Shown here: positions 6,802-12,397 of the stretch, piece by piece
Position numbering within the stretch: position 1 is the first letter of the stretch
Layout: every line of letters starts with the position of its first letter
Assembly: GCA_009776385.1 (NCBI GenBank)
Contig: WRFT01000030.1
Coordinates: forward strand, 1-12,397
Source of the DNA: Clostridia bacterium
Lineage (GTDB): Bacteria > Bacillota > Clostridia > Christensenellales > Aristaeellaceae
Length of the DNA: 12,397 nucleotides
Direction of reading: 5' to 3'
Program-made: the position numbers and the translations under genes
Notes under the pieces: model-generated
Database searches by the model: none
Told to the model about the DNA's origin: nothing
The model's input: only the letters and a program-made list of their open reading frames with translations

Positions 6802-7881
6802 CTATATCACTTCCAAATGATTCCGGTCACCAATAGGCGCAAATGATACATGCGGTTCAGTCTGATACCATACGGCGGTCGAAGCAATATCATCCTTGAG
6901 CGGCAGGTATCGGCTTTCGCTGCGCCAACCCAACGCCTGTACAGTGACGCGCAGATCACTCGCGAACCGGATTGGATCCATCATATGCCAACGATACATT
7001 CCAAACCGGAGATTTCCGCGAAAAAATCCGTCCGGTTTTAACACCTGATGAAAGCCCAAAAAATGCGATGTATAAACGCCATACTGTGAGCCTTCGCCTT
7101 CGAACGCCCATGCGCCGCCGAAGTAATCCTCAGTGCCCGTACCGCAGATGGTGGGGAACTCCTCGTCACCGTCCATGTAGAACTTGACCTCCCCCTCACC
7201 CCACCAGCCATTGTTGTTTGCCTGCCAAGCTAGGTAAGTACCAACAAAATGGCCTTGTCCTATCACCTTAGGCAGGATGGTATGCACCTGGCCATAAGGC
7301 AGCGGATTGCTGCGGTGCCAGCAAGCATGAAAGTATGCGTTATCCTGTGGCACGTCGCAAAGCGTGTAGGTAATCTGATAAAAGAACTGCGGCAGGTCTT
7401 GCGGGCCGCGATGCTCGATTGTCAAGCGTGCAGCCTTTCGGAATGGCATTTCCCAATAGCTGTTCATTCCACCAGCATACATGACCGCTATAGGCAACGA
7501 ATTGACGATTGACCGCTCACACCAGCCGTTGCAAAAGAAGTCGCCCAACGGCACTTCTACAGACGGCTCGTTCTCATTATCCCAATAGATTCGTAGGATT
7601 AACGAGCGCCAGTGCTGCGGAGCACAGGTCATCCACATATGTTGTATGACGCCAGGGCCCACAATTTCAGCCAACGTCTCCGTGCTTCCCGCCGCCAGGC
7701 AGATGGCCGGTGATATCTTCCAACCTTGTCCTAACTCACGGGCGCAGGAAGCGCTGATGCCATCTATCGACATGCCGCCTTTTCCCTTTTCTCCGCTTCT
7801 GTTTTCGGCACTGATGGATCGAGTTTGTGCCCCGGAAAGACGCGAGAGATTGCCAAAGCCCAAGGTGTTGTATTGTTGCAT
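6802..7881 (-). CDS. GH172 (DUF2961) family glycoside hydrolase
   Basis: A 359-residue protein matching the DUF2961 family, now GH172, at usual length. Family marks are the N-terminal SISAENRSGEKGKGG (22-36), YWDNENEPSVEVPLGDFF (99-116), NGWWGEGEVKFYMDGD (224-239) and GTGTEDYFGGAW (247-258). Characterised GH172 enzymes hydrolyse or rearrange furanosides: a bifidobacterial difructose dianhydride I synthase/hydrolase (alpha-D-fructofuranosidase) and D-arabinofuranosidases. The two catalytic glutamates of that family most likely correspond to E229 or E231 and to E251. No signal peptide, so it acts in the cytoplasm after import, like its neighbours. Start: the ATG at 7881 is preferred over an in-frame GTG at 7890 because AAAGG lies only 2 nt before the GTG but 11 nt before the ATG. 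The intergenic gap to the permease gene is about 32 nt, in the same operon. The actual sugar is not readable from sequence. Confidence 0.9.
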   Translation of the reverse strand: MQQYNTLGFGNLSRLSGAQTRSISAENRSGEKGKGGMSIDGISASCARELGQGWKISPAICLAAGSTETLAEIVGPGVIQHMWMTCAPQHWRSLILRIYWDNENEPSVEVPLGDFFCNGWCERSIVNSLPIAVMYAGGMNSYWEMPFRKAARLTIEHRGPQDLPQFFYQITYTLCDVPQDNAYFHACWHRSNPLPYGQVHTILPKVIGQGHFVGTYLAWQANNNGWWGEGEVKFYMDGDEEFPTICGTGTEDYFGGAWAFEGEGSQYGVYTSHFLGFHQVLKPDGFFRGNLRFGMYRWHMMDPIRFASDLRVTVQALGWRSESRYLPLKDDIASTAVWYQTEPHVSFAPIGDRNHLEVI

Positions 7882-7913
7882 ATGCCGCACAACCTTTATA
7901 ATAATATTAGTGA

Positions 7914-8759
7914 TTATCCTTTGACGCTCCCGCCAAAGATATCAGGCACGATATATTTTGAAAGCGAAAGATAAATAATCAATGTCGGCACCGCCAAGAT
8001 CAGCGCACCAACCATGATTACACCCCAGGGGGCTTCAAACAACAGCCCCTGTATCCCTGCCAACACGACCGGGAACGTCAGTTTCGACTCGCTTTTCAGG
8101 ATGATAAATGGCCAAAAGTATTCATTCCACACCCCGATGCACGTTGAAATGTACACCGTGATCAGCATGGGGCGGATCAGTGGCAATGCGATTCTTACAT
8201 ACATACCTAGATCGCCTGCACCATCAATCCTGGCAGCTTCAAGCAATTCCTCCGGTACGCCTAGCATGCTCTGACGGAACAGGAACACCCCGAATGCACC
8301 AGCCATAGCAGGCAGTATGATTGCCAGATGACTATCCACAAGCCTCAGCTTTGACATCTCGATAAAGAGTGGAATGTACCCGGAAGCGGAGGGGATAAGA
8401 ATGGTGGCAATGACGACCCCGAACAGAAAGTTTTTACCTCGAAAATGCATCTTTGCGAACGCGAAACCCGCCAATGAGTTGCACAATATCGAAAGGAAGG
8501 GGATGCATACTGCCAGCATTACGCTGTTGAGGATGTTGCGGGGAAATTGCGGAAAGTATGCGGAGAGGCGTTGAAAGTTATACAGCGAAAAATCCGAGGG
8601 GTATAGCTTTGGGGGATAAGTAAATATTCTCTCCACAGGGCGGAATGCGGAGAGAAGATTCCAGTAAAACGGAAAAATGGCAACTAAAGCAAACAGAAGT
8701 AAAGCCATATACAGAAAAACCCTGTTAATCCTCTTTGATCCGATATGCAAGCCGCTCAC
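7914..8759 (-). CDS. Sugar ABC transporter permease, MalG type
   Basis: A 281-residue inner-membrane permease with about six membrane segments (first at about 13-31) and the EAA loop that contacts the ATPase, EAARIDGAGDLGMYVRIALP (174-193). The sequence is typical of the second permease (MalG/CUT1 class) of oligosaccharide importers. Start is a GTG at 8759, whose first bases overlap the TGA of the upstream permease (GTGA, 4-nt overlap). AAGGA lies about 6 nt upstream, so the two permeases are translationally coupled and should be made in equal amounts. No ATPase gene is present in the window; CUT1 importers of Bacillota commonly share one MsmX/MsmK-type ATPase encoded elsewhere. Confidence 0.95.
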   Translation of the reverse strand: MSGLHIGSKRINRVFLYMALLLFALVAIFPFYWNLLSAFRPVERIFTYPPKLYPSDFSLYNFQRLSAYFPQFPRNILNSVMLAVCIPFLSILCNSLAGFAFAKMHFRGKNFLFGVVIATILIPSASGYIPLFIEMSKLRLVDSHLAIILPAMAGAFGVFLFRQSMLGVPEELLEAARIDGAGDLGMYVRIALPLIRPMLITVYISTCIGVWNEYFWPFIILKSESKLTFPVVLAGIQGLLFEAPWGVIMVGALILAVPTLIIYLSLSKYIVPDIFGGSVKG

Positions 8760-9655
8760 CTCTTTTCCTTGTCCTGGCGGAACAAGCGGAATTGCAATGT
8801 AGCGAATACCGAAGTGATCAACGCAAGCAACAGCGACATCGACGCGGCGGAGCTGAATTTAAGGTTATTGAATCCCTCCGAGTAGATATAAATCGACGCC
8901 GTCATGCACGCGTTGAGGGGACCGCCAGTTTTCCCAAAGAGTAGGAAAGGTTCCATAAAAATATTCCATCCTGCAATCGTGCCCGTGAACGCTTGATAGA
9001 GCAAAATGGGTGCTATGGAAGGCAGCGTTATATGGATAATTTTCTGAAAAGAGGTCGCTCCTTCGATATTCGCATACTCGTACAGCGAGCGGTCTACGCT
9101 CATCAAGCCAGCAAGCGTGAAGACAATATAATAGCCCAATCCTTTCCAGGTAATGAGTAAAACCGTCGCTACCCTCGCCCAAGAAGGGTTCGTCACCCAA
9201 GGTATAGGTGCCATGTTCAGCTTGGACAGCAGATAGTTAATCACGCCATAATTGGTATCATACATCAGCTGAAACACGAAGATGGTCGCGACTAGGTTGG
9301 TGACAACCGGTAAATAATAACATCCGGAGAGCAAGCCACGCATTCGACTTGGGAGGTTCGACATCGCGGTAGCAATCACCACGGCAACTACCATCTGCAC
9401 CGGCAGCGTCATAAGCCAGAAGAGCGCTGTGTTGCCTATGCTCTGCCAGAATCGGTTATCGGCAAACACCCTAGAATAGTTTCTTAACCCAACCCATACC
9501 GTTCCGCCTCTAATCTTGTAGTTCGTGAAACTGAGATAAAGCGAGAACAGCTGCGGGAAAAGGTGGAAGCTGATATATATGATAAAAAACGGCGCGATGA
9601 ACAGATACGCTTTTTTATTATTGGTAAAGATGGAACGCCGCGTGGTAGCGTGCAT
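8756..9655 (-). CDS. Sugar ABC transporter permease, MalF type
   Basis: A 299-residue inner-membrane permease with a short cytoplasmic N terminus, about six membrane segments (first at about 16-36, LFIAPFFIIYISF) and the EAA loop EYANIEGATSFQKIIHITLP (193-212). It belongs to the MalF/UgpA-like group of CUT1 importers. The start is placed at 9655 because AGGAGG (9669-9664) lies 8 nt before this ATG. A longer in-frame start at 9730 would translate through the intercistronic hairpin at 9676-9713, has no such site and adds residues unlike the family. It pairs with the overlapping MalG-type permease and with the binding protein upstream. Confidence 0.94.
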   Translation of the reverse strand: MHATTRRSIFTNNKKAYLFIAPFFIIYISFHLFPQLFSLYLSFTNYKIRGGTVWVGLRNYSRVFADNRFWQSIGNTALFWLMTLPVQMVVAVVIATAMSNLPSRMRGLLSGCYYLPVVTNLVATIFVFQLMYDTNYGVINYLLSKLNMAPIPWVTNPSWARVATVLLITWKGLGYYIVFTLAGLMSVDRSLYEYANIEGATSFQKIIHITLPSIAPILLYQAFTGTIAGWNIFMEPFLLFGKTGGPLNACMTASIYIYSEGFNNLKFSSAASMSLLLALITSVFATLQFRLFRQDKEKR

Positions 9656-9663
9656 ATCTACAT

Positions 9664-9669
9664 CCTCCT
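9664..9669 (-). promoter_or_regulatory. Ribosome binding site deciding the MalF-type permease start
   Basis: Minus-strand AGGAGG, 8 nt before the ATG at 9655 and 6 nt after the 13-bp hairpin. It selects the 299-residue product over the 324-codon frame. Confidence 0.8.
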
Positions 9670-9675
9670 TATTAA

Positions 9676-9713
9676 TTCCGCCTCGGCTATACAGAAAGGA
9701 AGCCGAGGCGGAA
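9676..9713 (-). other. Perfect 13-bp intercistronic stem-loop between binding protein and permease
   Basis: TTCCGCCTCGGCT (9676-9688) is the exact reverse complement of AGCCGAGGCGGAA (9701-9713), with a 12-nt loop. It occupies most of the 83-bp gap between the binding-protein stop (9739) and the permease start (9655). On the transcribed minus strand the stem is followed by TTAATA and the AGGAGG site, not by a T-run, so full termination is unlikely. In many CUT1 operons a hairpin here protects the upstream binding-protein message from 3' decay and lowers permease expression, as in malE-malF. That role is inferred from position. Confidence 0.75.
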
Positions 9714-9738
9714 AACATGCGTTTTCTCAAGAAGATGC

Positions 9739-11046
9739 TTAGTCGAGCTTCATAGCCATTTCCGCCGCCGCTTGCTCTATCGCTTCGTCAGCCGAAAGCA
9801 CGCCGGCAAGCCACTGCTCATAATACACAGTCCAGATGGAATTAGCCTCACCGGACTGAGGCAGACTTACCGGAACCCATGTGGAGTCAGTAAACGCTTC
9901 AGTTGCGACCTTCCAATAAGCCTGGTCTTTGGCGAAGTAGGGGTTCGGTTGGTTGACATATGCGTCTTCCAACGCGGCTTTGCTGATAACCGATATGCCT
10001 AGTTGCTCCAAACCAATGCGTAACGAACCAATCGGGTCGATTGTCCAGGCTTTGCACCATTCGAACGCAGCTTCCGGCTTGTCAGTCGTAGAAGTGATGT
10101 AGCAAGTGGCAGAACCGTAGTTTGGATACCGGTCACCGCCTTCTTCCACGGCGGGGAACGGTGCGAAATACCATTTGCCCTGTGTGTCTGGTGCTTGCGC
10201 GATGAACGTCTGCACGAACCAGGTGCCGCTGGGGTAACAGGCGATCGTGCCATCTCTCATGCTTTGGTACCAGGGTGCGGACCAATCATCCATTTCTTCG
10301 GCAATACCTGCTTTAGCAATCTTATCGATCATCGCAAGCGCCTGCCTGAACTCAGGCGAGTCGATGGCGATGCTGCCATCTTGGGCGAGAAGCCCCGCGC
10401 GATACTGTTGAATAATGGTTCCGCTCACATAGCCGTTCATTTTGTTAGCCGACAGATTAATCCACATAGCCTCGCCACCACTCTGCGCAGCAACTTTCTG
10501 ACCGGCTTCTATCCATTTATCCCAGGTCGTCAGTTCATCCGGGTCGATGCCGTATTTCTCCAATACATCATAGCGATAGAACATACCGGCAGCCGGACTG
10601 TTGGCTGGAATGCCGTAAATCCGCCCGTCCACAGTGACCATGTCCCAGGCTACTTTGGGCAGTAAATCAAGATACGGTTCCACCATATCGGTAATATCGC
10701 GCACCGCACCAATTTCCACGAGCATCGGTGTATCGGTGCTGGTAAGTTTGAAGCAATCAGGCAACCCTATGCCCGCAGCGGAAGCAGCAATGATCTTTGC
10801 TCTCTCGTCCTGGTTGGTCATGGTTTGTCCATTGACGGTCACGCCTGCCGCTTCTAGAATGTAATCTTCTACTTTCTGATTAAACTCAGGTTGATCCCAA
10901 CCCCAAGCGATAATTTCCTGACCACTGGCGACGGTCGTCATAACACTTGGCGCGCCTTCCGCTAAGCTACAGATGCTACCCCCCATGAACGAAAGGCAAA
11001 AAACAGCCACTAATAAAACAGTCCAGATTCTATTCCGCATGTGCAT
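9739..11046 (-). CDS. Extracellular sugar-binding protein of an ABC importer
   Basis: A 435-residue solute-binding protein of the bacterial extracellular family 1 type, the receptor of the importer encoded downstream. The N terminus has a short basic start (MHMRNR), a hydrophobic core (WTVLLVAVFCLSFMGG) and then ICSLAEGAPS. The Cys at 26 has Ile at -1 and Gly at -3, which is a poor lipobox, so either cleavage after SLA by signal peptidase I or an atypical lipoprotein is possible. In the body, a YDVLEKYGIDPDELTTWDKW segment is typical of this family, and many aromatic residues suit sugar stacking. Start: the ATG at 11046 has AGGAGG 7 nt upstream; a longer in-frame start at 11085 lies beyond that site and would place 13 residues before the signal peptide. 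It follows the LacI gene by 68 nt and precedes the intercistronic hairpin. Confidence 0.94.
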   Translation of the reverse strand: MHMRNRIWTVLLVAVFCLSFMGGSICSLAEGAPSVMTTVASGQEIIAWGWDQPEFNQKVEDYILEAAGVTVNGQTMTNQDERAKIIAASAAGIGLPDCFKLTSTDTPMLVEIGAVRDITDMVEPYLDLLPKVAWDMVTVDGRIYGIPANSPAAGMFYRYDVLEKYGIDPDELTTWDKWIEAGQKVAAQSGGEAMWINLSANKMNGYVSGTIIQQYRAGLLAQDGSIAIDSPEFRQALAMIDKIAKAGIAEEMDDWSAPWYQSMRDGTIACYPSGTWFVQTFIAQAPDTQGKWYFAPFPAVEEGGDRYPNYGSATCYITSTTDKPEAAFEWCKAWTIDPIGSLRIGLEQLGISVISKAALEDAYVNQPNPYFAKDQAYWKVATEAFTDSTWVPVSLPQSGEANSIWTVYYEQWLAGVLSADEAIEQAAAEMAMKLD

Positions 11047-11053
11047 TGATGTT

Positions 11054-11059
11054 CCTCCT
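11054..11059 (-). promoter_or_regulatory. Ribosome binding site deciding the binding-protein start
   Basis: Minus-strand AGGAGG, 7 nt before the ATG at 11046 and 13 nt before a second in-frame ATG at 11040. It lies downstream of the 11085 start, which therefore appears wrong. Confidence 0.8.
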
Positions 11060-11114
11060 CTTATAACGTATTTTTGATACTGCATATGATCAAATCGAAG
11101 TCTGCCTGACTAAG

Positions 11115-12131
11115 TCATTGCACCGTTTCTTCCCTCCTTTTCGTGGATTTTCGAATGGTCAGCGCAGGCTCCAAACTGATACGTACGACTACTTTTTGCA
11201 AAGAATCATCCTCGATCTTGTCGATCAAACGTTTACACGCCAGCACACCCATATCAGCCAGCGGCGTAGAGATGGTGGTCAACGGCGGGTCTAATAATGC
11301 ACCTAAATAGACGCCTTCGTAACCGCCCACCGATACATCCTCGGGAATACGAAATCCTAGGCGTTTTATATCGATGTAAGTCGCCGCTGCAATGACATCG
11401 TTGCAAACAAATAACGCGGTAGGCCTGTGTTCGTTTGAAAACACTGCTTTCAACGACTCAAAACGGTTGGGCAGCAATAGCGCCGGATCAAAAGGCAAGT
11501 TACACGCTTCTAACGCCGCGCGATATCCACGGATGCGATTAACAATCTCACTCGATTCCTGTATGACTGCATCATATACAAACCCGATACGGCGGTGTCC
11601 TAGCTCGTATAGATGATGTGTCATCATAAAGCCGCCATGTTCGTCGTCACATACAACATAATCAGACGGAAGATCCGAGAAATACTTCGTGTACAGTACA
11701 TAGGGTACTCCCTGGTTTAGCAGCTTCACATACAACTCGCTCTTAAGGCTATGAAACGCGAGGAAGCCTTCCACCATTAATTGTTGGAACTTCAGATACA
11801 TTTCTTCCTCGTTGTGTAACGTGTTGCCTGATAAACCGATGGTGAGCGTATACCCACGGGTGAGCGCATATTCTGTTGCAGCGCGCAGCACTTGATTATG
11901 GTAACCATCATGTAAATCTCCTCCGACGATGGCTGCGATCGTATGTGTCCTACCACTTGCAAGGCCTTTCGCGATACGATTTGGGATATACCCCATACTA
12001 TCGGCCACCTCATGCACGCGCCGCCGCATCTCGTGGCTTATGGATGGATCCCCGCGAAGTGCCAATGACACGCACATCTTCGACACGCCTATTTCTTTTG
12101 CGATATCCTCCATGCGGATACGTTGCTTCAT
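11115..12131 (-). CDS. LacI-family transcriptional regulator of the transport/hydrolase operon
   Basis: A 338-residue repressor-type protein. The helix-turn-helix is at residues 6-26 (RMEDIAKEIGVSKMCVSLAL), followed by a good hinge (GYIPNRIAKGLASG, 47-60) and a Peripla_BP_3-type effector domain ending near 325, with marks such as LGHRRIGFV and PEDVSVGGYEG. The intact NRIAKGLA hinge helix and L in the minor-groove position suit a palindromic operator with a central CG, and such a site (12206-12223) lies about 75 nt upstream of the start. It is the first gene of the operon, so it is likely autoregulated and induced by the imported sugar or a breakdown product. Start: ATG with AAAGGGG about 9 nt upstream. 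The effector is unknown. Confidence 0.94.
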   Translation of the reverse strand: MKQRIRMEDIAKEIGVSKMCVSLALRGDPSISHEMRRRVHEVADSMGYIPNRIAKGLASGRTHTIAAIVGGDLHDGYHNQVLRAATEYALTRGYTLTIGLSGNTLHNEEEMYLKFQQLMVEGFLAFHSLKSELYVKLLNQGVPYVLYTKYFSDLPSDYVVCDDEHGGFMMTHHLYELGHRRIGFVYDAVIQESSEIVNRIRGYRAALEACNLPFDPALLLPNRFESLKAVFSNEHRPTALFVCNDVIAAATYIDIKRLGFRIPEDVSVGGYEGVYLGALLDPPLTTISTPLADMGVLACKRLIDKIEDDSLQKVVVRISLEPALTIRKSTKRREETVQ

Positions 12132-12166
12132 AGCTTTTACCCCTTTAGTGACAATGCCGACACAAT

Positions 12167-12183
12167 AAAGCGTTTAATGCTTT
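12167..12183. promoter_or_regulatory. Imperfect dyad in the leader, possible second operator or cre-like site
   Basis: AAAGCGTTTAATGCTTT is a 17-bp dyad in which seven of eight pairs match and the sixth is G/T. It lies in the leader between promoter and LacI start. The left half (ATAAAGCGTTTAAT, 12165-12178) matches the CcpA cre consensus TGWAARCGYTWNCW at 11 of 14 positions but lacks its TG start, so a CcpA role is only possible. It could also be a secondary site for the local LacI protein. Confidence 0.35.
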
Positions 12184-12205
12184 CATCAATAATGCTGGGG
12201 CAAAC

Positions 12206-12223
12206 AACTTTACCGGTAAAGTT
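12206..12223. promoter_or_regulatory. Perfect 18-bp palindromic operator of LacI type
   Basis: AACTTTACCGGTAAAGTT is identical to its reverse complement and centred on CG, the pattern of LacI-family operators. It begins 12 bp downstream of the -10 element (12241-12236), so it covers roughly +6 to +23 of the predicted transcript, where a bound repressor blocks initiation or early elongation. The regulator encoded as the first gene of the operon is the obvious binder. No second copy of this palindrome was found in the window. Confidence 0.8.
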
Positions 12224-12235
12224 ACTTTCAAATTG

Positions 12236-12265
12236 ATTTTACGGCATCTGAATAGTTTTTGTCAA
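12236..12265 (-). promoter_or_regulatory. Main promoter (P1) of the LacI/transport/hydrolase operon
   Basis: On the minus strand, TTGACA (12265-12260) is a perfect -35 and TAAAAT (12241-12236) a 5-of-6 -10, with an 18-bp spacer. Transcription would start near 12229, giving a leader of almost 100 nt that carries the perfect operator and the imperfect dyad. Confidence 0.75.
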
Positions 12266-12284
12266 GGGTTTTGCTCAATGAATA

Positions 12285-12394
12285 ATTTCGCTTGTAGGCA
12301 TTTTTTAGATCATCGCATACGGTATATTATGTAAAGATTGATCAGCTATACTGTATATAGTATTTCTGTCAAGAAAATCGAGAACAAGCGAAAT
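12285..12394. repeat. Separated 11-bp inverted repeat upstream of the operon promoters
   Basis: ATTTCGCTTGT at 12285-12295 recurs as its exact reverse complement ACAAGCGAAAT at 12384-12394, 88 bp apart. Similarity extends a little further on the AT side (AT-N before ATTTCGC in each). One arm lies 19 bp upstream of the P1 -35, the other about 11 bp upstream of the P2 -35, in opposite orientation. The arms may be binding half-sites for an activator or other regulator, but the window ends 3 bp after the second arm. Confidence 0.6.
12345..12372 (-). promoter_or_regulatory. Candidate upstream promoter (P2) of the operon
   Basis: On the minus strand, TTGACA (12372-12367) and TATAGC (12350-12345) are 16 bp apart. 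The -35 is perfect and the -10 matches 4 of 6. The spacer carries a small dyad CTATA-N5-TATAG (12346-12360). A transcript from here would run through P1 and its operator. Confidence 0.45.
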
Positions 12395-12397
12395 CAT

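Noticed and set aside
10195..10665. 156-codon plus-strand frame opposite the binding-protein gene
   Set aside because: Antisense shadow, with no domain and no ribosome binding site seen.
11047..11114. Internal promoter for the binding-protein gene (TTGATC, 17 bp, TACGTT on the minus strand)
   Set aside because: The -10 matches consensus at only 3 of 6, and the short gap fits co-transcription with the LacI gene.
1..12397. CRISPR arrays, tRNA or rRNA genes, insertion sequences, phage genes
   Set aside because: No spaced direct repeats, tRNA-like cloverleafs, transposase or integrase frames were seen.

Overview
The window looks like a carbohydrate-utilisation locus from a Bacillota (Firmicutes) bacterium, probably of the clostridial side. 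The reasons are the strong AGGAGG-type ribosome binding sites, a sugar ABC importer encoded without its own ATPase, LacI-family regulators, sigma-A type promoters (TTGACA/TAAAAT), and GH172 (DUF2961) and six-hairpin hydrolases of cytoplasmic type. The assignment is inferred from style; no rRNA or other taxonomic marker is present.

Left part, plus strand (1-3529). The window opens inside the 3' end of an unidentified gene whose tail resembles the C-terminal beta-sandwich of a glycosidase. It is coupled by ATGA overlap to a PfkB sugar kinase (177-1160). That kinase is coupled the same way to a cytoplasmic FG-GAP/VCBS beta-propeller protein (1157-2326) that recalls the propeller domain of aldos-2-ulose dehydratase-like proteins. 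A hairpin follows at about 2345-2380. A LacI-family regulator (2459-3529) then has its own extended -10 promoter.

Middle (3530-4717). An AT-rich stretch separates the two convergent sugar units. It holds a YdjM/DUF457-type membrane protein gene on the minus strand (3656-4255), a possible small membrane-peptide ORF (4515-4604), and otherwise little that can be interpreted. It looks like foreign DNA beside its GC-richer neighbours.

Right part, minus strand (12397 down to 4718). One long operon is read leftwards: LacI regulator (12131-11115), secreted sugar-binding protein (11046-9739), MalF-type permease (9655-8756), MalG-type permease (8759-7914), GH172/DUF2961 hydrolase (7881-6802) and a 690-residue six-hairpin glycosidase-like protein (6790-4718). 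Upstream lie a TTGACA-18-TAAAAT promoter, a perfect 18-bp palindrome (AACTTTACCGGTAAAGTT) just after it that is almost certainly a LacI-type operator, a second promoter further out, and an 11-bp inverted repeat whose arms lie upstream of the two promoters. A perfect 13-bp stem-loop sits between the binding-protein and permease genes, where differential mRNA stability is usual.

How it fits together (inference): an oligosaccharide is captured by the binding protein, imported by the two permeases with a housekeeping MsmX-type ATPase from elsewhere, and cleaved in the cytoplasm by the GH172 enzyme and the six-hairpin protein. The freed ketose or aldose is phosphorylated by the PfkB kinase. Because GH172 includes difructose-dianhydride/alpha-fructofuranosidase and D-arabinofuranosidase activities, and the kinase resembles fructokinases, a fructofuranoside or D-arabinofuranoside substrate is a reasonable first hypothesis. 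The FG-GAP propeller protein and the six-hairpin protein are the least explained parts.
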